From assembly GCA_947652605.1 (NCBI GenBank), contig OX393580.1, positions 18,744,159-18,808,158 on the forward strand: a DNA stretch of 64,000 bases. Reading direction: 5' to 3'. A program made the translations under genes and the position numbers. The notes beneath the pieces are model-generated. The model searched no databases and was not told the DNA's origin. It saw only the letters and a list, made by a program, of their open reading frames with translations. Below, piece after piece: positions 46,241-57,346 of the stretch (positions are counted from its first letter, which is position 1; each line of letters begins with the position of its first letter). The stretch comes from Elmis aenea. Lineage: Eukaryota > Arthropoda > Insecta > Coleoptera > Elmidae.

Positions 46241-48024
46241 TATTTTATTTTATTTTTATATCTTAACACCGAAAAGGAAGATAAGGTTATTGATTATGTA
46301 CGTAATCATTCGATTAAGTTTATTACTAATTTGGTCCATTAAACTTTGAATTCGGTTAGTTAAACGCAAACAATGTTACAAATAAAACAGTACAAACCGA
46401 TAAATAACCATTAGGTACTTTAAGTTGGTTTCTTTAATTAAAAAAACAACCTTTAGTACGATAAGGTTAAGTAAGCTTTATGTGGGTCAAACGAGAGAAG
46501 TCGAAATAGAGCTAAATTATTTATTTTATATAAGCCGGCGTTACGGTAGCTGAATAAGGCCAGCTGTTGCGAAATACAGTAATTTAATTTGTATCCTAAA
46601 CTGACAATGATCGATCGGAACCAAGATAAAGAGGATTTAATTTTGCTTAACGACTGCTAAACACCGAGAAAAAAATAATGATCGGATCACATTGAAGCGC
46701 GAGTCGAAAACGTATGAAGTTTGTGTTCGGTGTATGTACTTTAAAAATTTACAGCGGGTCAGCGCTTTTTTCGTCACTAATGCATTCTAATTAAATAAAA
46801 AAACATTGGAAAACGAATACGCCCGCGTTCGCCAGCGCTTAATTCCCATTCCTTCTAAAAGTAGATGCACAGAAGCCAGTAAATTAAATCAAGTTTAAAA
46901 TTTAATTGTTCCTTTACTGGGCTGCAAAATTATTTAATATTTACAAAGTATTTAAAAGCAAATAATGTTTTAAGAAATCTGCAAATGTTACATAAAAAAT
47001 CGTCCGATTCTGTGAGGTCTTTTTTAATGCTTGAGAATTATTTTTTAAGACGGATGCAATTTTAGTGCTAAAAAATTATTTAATTAACCGCTGTATAATC
47101 CCACTTAAATAATGCACGTATAAGAGCTTAATTGTATTTAAATTAAATTACCTCATTTTACATAAAAGATGTACACAATTTATTATTCATAGTTTATAAA
47201 ACATATTACATAACACAGCTTTCATTTTTATTACGCGCTACACAAAATTAAGTTTAATTATAATTAAAAATTGGGCAAAAAGTGTTTTAAATATTTTTTT
47301 GGAATGAGCGTGTTTTTGGTAAATTATTTCAAATGCGTTTTTAATTCAAATCAAAAGTAAGATAAACTTACACCGAGGCAGCCAATTTAATTATTTAATT
47401 AAGAAGTTGTATGAAATTTATAATTGAATGCTGGCCTTTGTGTCAAGTTGTAATTTCTTAAATCTAAAACACTCAGGAAGGAATTTCTCTGAAAAGATTT
47501 GTAAGTAGTTTATTTTTATAATAAAACACACTGACTGTTCACAAGGAACTAGAAATGTTCGTATTTTATGTTTGAAAAATTGCTGGTCCCTTAACAATAT
47601 TTTCTCTGCATATTTCTTGTCTTTTTAACATTATTCTGTTATGTAATTATTGTGTTTCTACCAAAAAACAGTAAAACACCAACTACGAGCAGCTAAAATT
47701 CGTCTAGATTTTCAAACCTATGTGCATATATATTTAAAAAAATCATGCTTCATATACTTGTTAAGGCAATTCCCATTCTGTTCTAATTAAATTACATAGC
47801 CTGAGATATTCAATTTTAAGATTTTATTTCTAAATAATTACAAACACATCTTTTAAAAGCTCTTTAATATCCCTATCACACGACACAATAGGTAGGTTTA
47901 TTGACAAATTTGAAAGGACGTGCGACCCTTTAAATTTTTTGCAATAAATGAAGCCTTATCTGTTAAAATCAAAAATTTAAAGGGCTGGAGGGTTCTTTAG
48001 GAAGCACCCAGTATTTTCCTGATA
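46241..48024. other. Gene-free AT-rich stretch
   Basis: Nothing recognised in 1.8 kb. Confidence 0.4.
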
Positions 48025-49231
48025 TACAGGATGTACAAAAGGTAACGTAACGGATCAATATCTCGTCTTGTGACCACTTAAAAAAAAAACAAGTTTGGAA
48101 TAAAAGTTGTTTATGGCAATTTACTACATAACCTTAAATTATTTTCAACTATACACAGACAGTGTTTTGTTTTTGAGCACCGAAACGTCACTTTGTTTTT
48201 TTAAAAATAGAACACCTGGGGCTTATGTGTATCTTATGTAGGTATCTAAAATCAGTCGTTTTTAAGTTATTTAAGTTTTTATAAAAATACTGACAAAAAT
48301 AGTTGTCTAAAAAACAATGATGTTTCACAACTTGGCTATGTTGGAACGAATTTCTTTAAATCAGGAAATTATCAAGAAAACCGCAATAACTCGAGAAATA
48401 ATGATTTTAGCCATATTAGACCTTTAATAGTTTTTGAAGATAATTACGTTATCAATAAGAAAATATATAGGGTGTTCTATTTAAAAAAGCTGAAGTTTGA
48501 CTAGATGGACCGGGCATAAGGAACACCCTGTGTATTTTAACTAGTCAACAACCATTGTGACACTATTGTCGTACAAAGTTTTAAAGAAATTCGTTCTGAT
48601 ATAACCAAGTTTTGAAATATAATTATTTTTTAGATACTCCTATTTCTGTCAATATTTTTATAAAAACATAAATAACTCAAAAACGACTGATACATAAAAC
48701 CTATATATTTTTAAAACAATTTTACTTTTAAAAATTATAAAATATCGGGTGATTCAGTTTGACTGTCGCCCCACTATAACTCTTTAATTATGGAAAATAA
48801 CCCCAACAAAAAATTCTTGTGTATGCATACCTTTTTAATACATGGTCGGATTCAGAATTAAATTCTCTACCCGAATCAACAACAAAATGTATACTATTAC
48901 TATGTAATTTAAAAAAAAAAAAAAAACAGTTGCCTATCGCGGATTTGACATCCGTCATCGTAGGGATAACAAATGCACATCATTTAATAGAGAATTTGTC
49001 GCCGTTTCCAAATATATAAGGATCGTTGGGGTTATTTTTGATAATTAAAAAGATATAGAGGTGCGACGGTCAAACTGAATCTACTGGGTTTTCTATTTAA
49101 AAACACAAATTGACGCATCGGTGTGCAAAAACAAAACACTGTATATAGTTAAAAATAATTTAAGGTTATGTAGTAAATGACTACAAACCACAAGATATTG
49201 ATCCGTTACGTTACTTTTTGTACACACTGTA
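48025..49231. mobile_element. Foldback element with TACAGGATGTAC ends
   Basis: The left arm from TACAGGATGTACAAAAGGTA is mirrored by the right arm ending ACTTTTTGTACACACTGTA. The pairing continues through ATCCGTTACGTTAC. A TA precedes the left end. Inner palindromes include ATAGGGTGTTCTATTT/GGAACACCCTGTG at about 48467-48535 and GGGTGATTCAGTTTGAC at 48747, mirrored by GTCAAACTGAATCTACTGGG at about 49068-49087. This suggests nested or layered elements. Confidence 0.78.
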
Positions 49232-51041
49232 TTTTAACATCTAATTGTATACATTCCTATCATATAAAAAGATTGAAAAATTGATGTAAATACAAAACGC
49301 AAGAAAAAACATGCGTGTCGTTTAATGGCAATTCTTTTATGATTCTCATTTCGCTGTTTGATTCGTTTTATTTGTTTTTAATGCTCCCATTATCAAATAC
49401 AGGCAAAGTAAGACATTCAAGGGATCTCTAAATCAACAATAATGTCTTATGGCTTTCGTGAAGACTAAATTATGTAGACATAAATTTTATACCAAATAAT
49501 TATAGGGAGTGTTTTTATTACCCTCACAAAATACATCATTGCATTTAAATATTAGATTACCGTATATACCCTTTTAATTTCAGTTAGTGCCTATATTTTC
49601 ATTTTCACATACAAGAGTTTGCTGATCTAAGCAGTTTTATTAGATAGCAGCGCTCTTGGATTTGTAGTGTTCGCGATTTTCAAGTAAATGGATAAAGCGT
49701 TCACTCGCCAAATTTGTTTAAATAAGAGCCGAGTTCATTAATTTATTCGAGAATAATAAAGACAAAGTAAAATAAATGCGAGGCGCGCTATAATTAGTGT
49801 TTATTAATCGAAAAATTTCCTAAAGCAATTAAAGAAAAAGAGGGTTGGGGATTTGAGCGTTGGATTTCCGTTCGATTTACCCAATCTCCCGGTTTTATTT
49901 CGCTCTCTCCGATTTTAAATCGTTCTCGCAATGCGCACAACAAACTTTAACACGTCTCCTTTTATTAAACCAAGAATATTTCGCAATTTTCACCACTTTT
50001 TACGCTAATCCCTGGATCCTCAGTAGCTTTAAGCACGTTTAAACAATTATAAATTGGAATTAACAGACAACAACAGACATTAAAACTTTTTGAAACAAAT
50101 ACTGGAAGCGCTGTAGGATTTGCCTAATGGATTTTTAATCTGCAACTGCGACTGAACTAAAATAAAACTAGTACTAGACTTCGCCCAAGTTTATCACGAC
50201 GGGAGGCCTATTAAAATAAATTGGCAAATTTAAAAATATAAATCAAGGAGTTGTTAAATTGAGCGATCATGCTGGCTGTATTGGTACATAAAATTCTTCA
50301 GCAATAATTGAGATGTCATCGCAATGCTTCCTTGTTTTGAAAGTGTGATAATAATAACAAGACGGCTTTTAAAATTGTCGTTGGCTGTTTTTAGAATAAA
50401 GAGAAGTTTTTGTACAAGTTTTATTATCGTATCAACAAAATTGTTCTATTACGTACGCGGAAGACGTGAGAAGGCATAAAACTGGGTTTTAATAGACCGC
50501 GTGTTTTTCATTGGAAGCTGTATTAGAACAAAATTATAATGTTTTTAAAAGGCGAAGAAATAAAATTCTAGGAGAAAAATATCGGTTAATATTCAAAGTT
50601 CAAAAAAATTTAATTACAAGTTTTTGACGACCAATATGGGAAGCAAATTTTAGTTGCTTTCCATTAAGGAAACATGATAGCAAAAATGGATTACGATAGT
50701 GATAGCAGTAATTTATTTCAACGTCTGCCCTATCAGTATTTTGAAAAAATAAAATTTACTTAAGAACGTTGGATGTCAATAATATTTTACATAAAGCTAA
50801 AGTTAGTTTGCTAAACAGCTCAAAACTATGTAATTATGACTAAGATCATTCTCCCCTGCAGCCTTCAACAGTGCAATACTGATAAAATTGTCAACACTTT
50901 TGTGTTTCATATTAACGTAAAGTACTATTCGCTACACAAAATTTTCTAATTTGTACAAAGTAATTGTAACTGCTTCTTAAAAATGAATTATTAATATTTA
51001 AAACGCGCATAAAACTAGATATAATAAATTCCTGGCGTTTT
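49232..51041. other. Gene-free AT-rich stretch
   Basis: Nothing recognised in 1.8 kb. Confidence 0.4.
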
Positions 51042-51233
51042 TAAGGCCCGCTGCACACGTACGTTTTGCTGCCGTCCGGCAGCCGGAGTTGCGGCGCAAA
51101 GTACTAGAAAACATATTGGGTCCTGCACACGTACATCCGGCAGCCGGACGGCTGCCGCACGGCGAACGTACGTGTGCATCGGCACTGTGCGGCTGCCGTT
51201 CGGCTGCCGGACGGCAGAAAAACGTACGTGTGT
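51042..51233. mobile_element. GC-rich palindromic MITE
   Basis: Inverted ends GCACACGTACGTTTTGCTGC and CGGCAGAAAAACGTACGTGTG enclose repeated CCGGCAGCCGG and GGCTGCCGTTCGGCTGCCGG. A second inner palindrome (51125-51177) starts GCACACGTACATCCGG. About 190 bp of very high GC in an AT-rich setting. No target duplication resolved. Confidence 0.65.
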
Positions 51234-52330
51234 AAAAGAAGTTTATCACAAAAAATATGCATAATAGACGCTATACATGTTGCTAAAAAATCCATTAAAT
51301 ATGCATTAATAAAACACTTATTCTTCGGTGAAACATTTAAAATTTATACTGCTAATTTTGTATACGATGTGTGGTTTTGTAAAATTTATTCTGCTCATTT
51401 CGTGCTGTGGTTTCCAGCAAAATTAATGTACTGTGAACGAATTCAAACTTGCACGCACTTTTTTTATATTTATTCTATACGCACTGGCCCGGACATTTCA
51501 CAAAAGAACATTAAAACATTATTTGGACCGTAAAACTAAACAATAATGCCTGTTAATGTCACAATCAAGTAACTAGTTCACTGTTTAAATTACCAACTTC
51601 ATAGCATAGCGTAACGTGTGTCATTATTTGTACAGCGTGTCCCACATTAAGTGTTGAAATTGTTAATTAGGTGCACCAGGTGTCCTAGAGATCGTTACCA
51701 TGTCGAATGTATCGTTAATTTTTAGAAATGACTGCAATAAACCTTATAAAGTATTGTACAAGGAAAACAATCTGCACAATGACAATCCATAATGACCAGA
51801 AAATGATTAAAATATTTTTTTATAGCTCATCAAAGTTTTTAAAAAATCGCCAAGTGTCTACCTTTGGACCTTTGTTTGTTAGTAGTTCAAAAAAAAATAA
51901 GCATGGAACTTTGTTATTGGTTCAAAAAAAAAATTGTTTGGATTTGTAAATTTGTTAGACAACACTTTGACAATCTATAAGGATTAACACTGTATTCAGA
52001 ATACGATTAAAAATATTTTTTACTGCTCATCAAGGTTTTTAAAAATTTGCCAAGTGTAGCAATTCAACTTTTTCCCAAGATATGTAAGGGTAAACACTTG
52101 ACAAATTGGAACTTGGTGCTAAGGCCCTTTTTACTCAAAATCGGATTATTTATTAGTAAACAACTCCAGAAAATCTTGAGCATTATTGAATGGAAAAATA
52201 ATCTGTATCAAATATACTTGAATTTTTACTGAATTTTAAAAAGGCGGTATTTTTTATCCTCCATTAATAGGTATACGTTCCAGTACGATTAACTTTTATT
52301 TTTATAATAAAATCAAACGACCTTAAGCTA
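51234..52330. other. Gene-free stretch with a degenerate direct repeat
   Basis: No gene recognised. TGTACAGCGTGTCCCAC at 51629 may be an orphan TACAGGG-type end. The direct repeat at 51780-52065 is listed separately. Confidence 0.4.
51780..52065 (+). repeat. Degenerate tandem repeat, period about 195 bp
   Basis: GATTAAAATATTTTTTTATAG, shortened here, then GCTCATCAAAG and GCCAAGTGT at about 51805-51860 recur as GATTAAAAATATTTTTTAC, GCTCATCAAGG and GCCAAGTGT at about 52003-52058. Two units are visible. Confidence 0.55.
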
Positions 52331-52470
52331 AGGCGCACATTGAACTGCGTGGCGCAGTACGGGCAGAGCAGGCCAGGCAGGGCAGAAAACAATGTGGCAC
52401 AGTTGTCCGCGTACATTGGACAGCAGTTCTGCGCGGCAGTTTACGCATTGTCAAATTAATTAATATTTAA
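52331..52470. other. GC-rich patch of unknown nature
   Basis: Contains GGCGCACATTGAACTGCG, GGCGCAGTACGGGCAG and CAGTTCTGCGCGGCAG, with internal repeats. A related patch, GGCGCAGTACTGCGCTGCA, lies at 53191. The two may be decayed ends of one element enclosing the exon candidate at 52995-53093. Confidence 0.35.
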
Positions 52471-52994
52471 ACATTAGAAAGTTATTTTTTTCAACAGAGT
52501 AATCTATATATTTTTGCATATTCTTATAGAAATAAAAATAAATTTTTTATTTGTTGTGTTTTAATTGTTCAAAAAATACTCTAGTTTTGTCTCCCTACTA
52601 TGAAATATTCTATTTGCCCCTGCAATTAACATATAAATCACGATAGCCCGGAAATTAATAAATATAGGTAAGAAACTAACTTTAAATTATCTAAGTACAA
52701 TCTAATTCTGTACAAAAGTACACATAAAAAAAAACTAAACTATTGTAATAAAAAAATTGTTCACATTTTTTATTTCCATTGAATTTGACAAAGCGTAGCA
52801 AATGCCCTGTGTAATATTTTAAAAGTTTTACTTGTGCAAAGCGTTTGCGAAACTATTATCTAACTTCAAAAATAATTGCCGCTGCTATCTTAAAGTTGTT
52901 AAATATTAAAAAAATTTGAGGGTGCTGCTTCGCTCAAAATTTTTAGGGGAGTGTAATTTACACTAACACGGTTGGTGATTTTTATCCAAATTAC

Positions 52995-53093
52995 CTGTTT
53001 AAATTTCGTTTTCATATGTTGTAAATGGCTGGTGTCGTAAATCACAGGGTAGTTACACAACGATTCAATTAATTGTACTTCTAATGATTCCAT
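52995..53093 (-). pseudogene. Possible first exon of a MADF-domain protein
   Basis: From ATG at 53093, 33 codons lead to a good donor, CAG|GTAATT, at 52995. The protein segment VQLIESLCNYPVIYDTSHLQ resembles the start of the MADF (Adf-1-like) domain, LIe.V..yPvLYD. MADF proteins are insect transcription factors, and MADF/Myb-like proteins are also the second gene of PIF/Harbinger transposons. GC-rich repeated patches on both sides favour a transposon origin. No second exon was identified, so a real host gene cannot be excluded but is less likely. Confidence 0.4.
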
Positions 53094-53330
53094 TTAAAGA
53101 AAAGACACAATCAAATCAAAATACTCAAAGGAGCGCGAGTGGCGATACGACACAGCTTCTGTGTAAGATCCACAAGTGTGGGGCAGGCGAAAACGGCGCA
53201 GTACTGCGCTGCATTGTTCTGCGTCTCAATTCGCGGTGTCTTATCTCCAAACATGGAATCACAGAAACTGTACCTGCCCTGCGTCAGTCAACTGCACTAG
53301 CAGTTAAGTCAAAAAAAGTGTAATAAAATT

Positions 53331-56261
53331 TGAGTTAAAAAGCTTTTATCGACACTTGCGCCATAATGCTAATGTTTCTAGATAAAACTGCATTCAATCT
53401 ATGCTTTTTTCACTGTACAATTAACATTTGATGTTGAACTATAACAACGTCCACAAATTTCGTGGCAAACACATAAATCTCTGCAAGTATTGTATTTTCA
53501 TGACAATAATCAACAAATTGTTACTATTGGTATATTACTCCCATAAGTAACATTATGTTTAATATACAGTAAGAAAACCGTGTGTATATTTTTAAATGAA
53601 TTAAATAGCAATCGTCACTAATTTCACTACAAAGTGGGAAAATCAAATTTGTAAATATTATTGCAGTTACTAGTTTGAAAAAAATAAAATAAACACGTAG
53701 AATTAAATTCCATACAGAAAAGGGTGTTTAACACGATTATTTGTGGGAGAGACCATTATCGGTCATTTATCTCAATACAGCGTTGTCAATGAATAAAAAA
53801 TAAAGAGAATTTGCGACTCGAAGCTTAGCAATCAAGTTTACTTTTTGATTAGCTTGTAATCAAATGAAAGCGGCAAAACTTGGCATTTGCAATCATTTTC
53901 AAAGCAGAGAGATCTGTGAAACTGTTTATGGATAAAAATAAAAAATATTAAAAGTTGTAAAAGAAAAAAGAAAAATTAGTGATACATTCAAAATTCTACA
54001 AAAAAATTAACCAAACTTTTTTTTTGTCTAGAAAGACCTGGACAAAAATGCAGACACAACAAATGTATCAAATACAATTTTTTCTAACGTTTTTTATAAT
54101 TATATCCGGTGATATTAAGTAGCAAACAGGTAAATTTTTAATGACATTGGCAACTGTAATTGTTGTCTGGATGAAATCCGGTCACAAAAAGATAAAAAAA
54201 TTAAAAATATCTGACGTTATCGCACCAAGAAAAGAGCACTGCTAAACAAACACATTTCAAGTAAATATTAATTAAAATTACAAATTTTTGCTTCGGTTTT
54301 CCGTTGCTATTTCTATAAAACAAAGCACTTCAAAATTATAAAAAAAAAAGAACCACTAAACACATAGAACTTAACAAAATCTTAATTAAAATTACAAATT
54401 TTAATTTTGAACCTGCAATATCCAGAAAACCAGAACTTTGAAATAAAAAAAAAAAGAATCACATAACAAATAAATCTCAACTAAAAATCATTTGAAATAA
54501 AAAATTATCATCTCGATATTTTCATAACGCGAAGCACTTTGAAAATTTTCAATTTACTTCGTTTTATAAGACACACTTTAAACTGGATTTTTTCTTTATG
54601 TAATTAGTTTTTGTTCTCTCAACTGTTGCAGCTTTATAGCCATGGGCACAGCCAACCTCAAGTATTTTGTCCTCATAAATTTCCAATAGCATCTAGGACG
54701 TGTCAGGGAAACAAAAGCTCGCGATGCGTTATCGCGAAAAAAAGATTTGTTATCAGAACTTACATCAGAAATAAGAAGAACAAATAATTGCATTTAAAAC
54801 AATATATTATCAGACTGTTTAAACATCAGTTGCGAAAACTACACACACTTTGATAATGAATTACGGCAAATAAATAATGAATCATTTACGTATGGAACAT
54901 TAATTGGGTTTCTAGAAGTATATTTTGCTTAATCATTTGCTGACTTAGTAGGTTAACATGTTTCATAAACAGACGGCCGACAGTGTAAAAAAAAATTTAG
55001 TAAGCAAGAGAATTATTATTGCTATTTTTATTTAGGAGAAAATCGAAAAAATTCGAAACTACATCAATTAATGCTAAATCTTATATTACGTGTATAAGAC
55101 ACTATAATCAACACTAATTAACCCTTAGTACGACAAAAAAACTAATATAATACAAACCTACTAAATTCATGCACAAAAAAATCAAATGTTATAACATTTA
55201 GCCCACGAAGCTAAAATTTGTTACGTTATCGGTATTTGAAATCTTACTCGGAGGAGAACCATTAATCTTCATTTTAAAAATTCGTTTTATGAATATTATT
55301 TCCTAGCCAAAAAAAAAATTGGGAAACTAATAAAAAAAAAAATAACCTGTTTGATCTTTTGAATAACAATAGGCACATTTTCGTTACACAATGTTTTGTT
55401 ATCAAAGAAACTATTTCTGTGACATGAGGCTCTTTTATTATTTTTGTATGTTAAATTCCATGCTTATTAAAATATAGATATGCAACGAACGTTTTTTTTT
55501 GTGGCGTCTACACTTCAAGTTTTAAGATATAAATGTTGTTCACGGTTTTAATATTTATTAAGTCGAACGATGTGTGCAATTAATGCAGTATTCTTCGTTC
55601 CCATTATCTAAAAAATATGCGAGTACACGGCGGTTTACGGTTCAGTGTTGTTGCAAAGTTTGTGTTCCATGTATGCAACGTAATACGATTACCAACGGGC
55701 AGTTTACAATTAATTAAACGTAAAAGTATCATTTTACATTATACACTGCACAAAGAACTTAATTCCCGGGTAGATGAAACAGCAAATAAATTTTACTTTA
55801 TTGTGTATACAACGCATGCAAATTTGGTGTTATTAAAATAGAGATCAACTAAATTTTAAGCACAATGCGTAATATTTACCTACCTAGGAAAACATTGAAG
55901 TTGGCCGAAATTTGGTGAAATTCTAGCTTATTATTAAAGATAGATATGTGGTTAAAGAACCGAAAATATGCAATTTTTAGGCCATATTTAATACTTCCTA
56001 CAAACAACTGTAACCACGGTTTTAAAGTTATTGTCGAAAGAGTATTTTTTGATCATATTAATGATGTACATAGGTATTACATTTTCTTTAATATTATAGA
56101 AGTCGAAATATTGTATAGGTATGGGTTTACCATTTGATTTTTCACCAGAATCGTATAATTTCAATAATATAATGATTCCTTTTTCGTTTTTTTTTAAATG
56201 GCATCTTTAGTGAGACTTACTTTTTCCAATTGCAAATGTGCGGTGTACCTCAACATGGTTA
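53331..56261. other. Gene-free AT-rich stretch
   Basis: Nothing recognised except the tandem repeat at 54234-54545, listed separately. Confidence 0.4.
54234..54545 (+). repeat. Degenerate tandem repeat, period about 115 bp
   Basis: Three units carry a CACTRCTAAACA-like start, then TTAATTAAAATTACAAATTT, then a GCACTT(C/T)(A/G)AAAAT-type block and an A-run (54234, 54350, 54465). An older unit may precede at about 54080. Confidence 0.55.
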
Positions 56262-57344
56262 TAAAGAGTGGTCCACTTTTTTGTAGTAGGACTTTAATAG
56301 TCAATACAAAAACTCTATTTAATTTAAAGCGAATATTTCATATCAACATGGGTCCATAAAAGCTTCATTTTAAAGATACAGGGTGTTGAAATTTTCGAAA
56401 AAATATCGATAATTCTTAACAGTTGCCCAACCAGTGGATATATTTAAACCAAATTTGGTATACAGCACCACCTTACAGGTTGCCACATTCGGTGAGAATG
56501 TCAAGCCTCACAAGCAACCAGTGGCGGTTTAGTTTTCATAAATTTTATAAAACACTAGTACGGCCCTGTTCAAAATCAAACTCGAACTGGTTTTTGGGTA
56601 GAGCATTTTATTGTGAACAAAAAGTGTCTCTTGACTTTTCTTCGTACCTGCCACCGTTTAGCGCGGTATTTGATTTATTTTACCATTCTCGCCAAAAATT
56701 AGCTCATAAGTTCGATATAAAAATATCGCTAATATTCGAAATAAAGAATCGCTTTTTGCAGTGTTTAATAACAGAACCTGCCAATAATGATGCAAGAAGT
56801 TTCACTAAATTAACGCTTACCGATTTACAGTTTGACCATTTACTCGGCAATTTTCAAGTTTCTGCTTTTCGCGATATTTTTAGATCGAACTTATTAGCAA
56901 ATTTTTCGTGAGAATAGTAAAATAATTCAAATTTCGCGCCAAACGGTAACAGATACGAAGAAAAGTGAAGAGCCACTTTTTGTTTAGAATAAAATGTTCT
57001 ACCCAAAAGCAAGTTCGATTTTGATTTTAAGCAGGGCCGTACTAGTTTTTTATAAAATTTATTAAAACTAAACCCCCACAACTTCGCCACTGATTGCTTG
57101 TGGGGCTTGACATTCTCACCGAATGTGGTAACCTGTAAGATGGTGCTGTATACCAAATTTGGTTTAAATATATCTACTGGTTGGGAAACGGTTAAAAATT
57201 ATCGATATTTTTTCGAAAATTTCAACACCCTGTATCTTTAAAATGAAGTGTTTATGGACCCATGTTGAAATGAAATATTCGCTTTAAAATGAGTTTTTGA
57301 ATCGACTGTTAAAGTCCTGCTACAAAAAAGTGGACCACCCTGTA
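56262..57344. mobile_element. Foldback element with TACAGGGTGGTCCAC ends
   Basis: The right end reads GTGGACCACCCTGTA and the left end is its slightly mutated inverse TAAAGAGTGGTCCAC. TA flanks both sides (56260-56261, 57345-57346). A second inverted pair, TACAGGGTGTTGAAATTTTC (56377) and GAAAATTTCAACACCCTGTA (57216-57235), lies inside. Open frames on both strands in the arms (56423-56911 and 57156-56854) are mirror translations of the same arm and are not taken as genes. Confidence 0.85.
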
Positions 57345-57346
57345 TA

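Noticed and set aside
56423..57156. A 162-codon and a 100-codon frame inside the 56262-57344 element
   Set aside because: They translate opposite arms of the same inverted repeat and mirror each other. They lack known domains.
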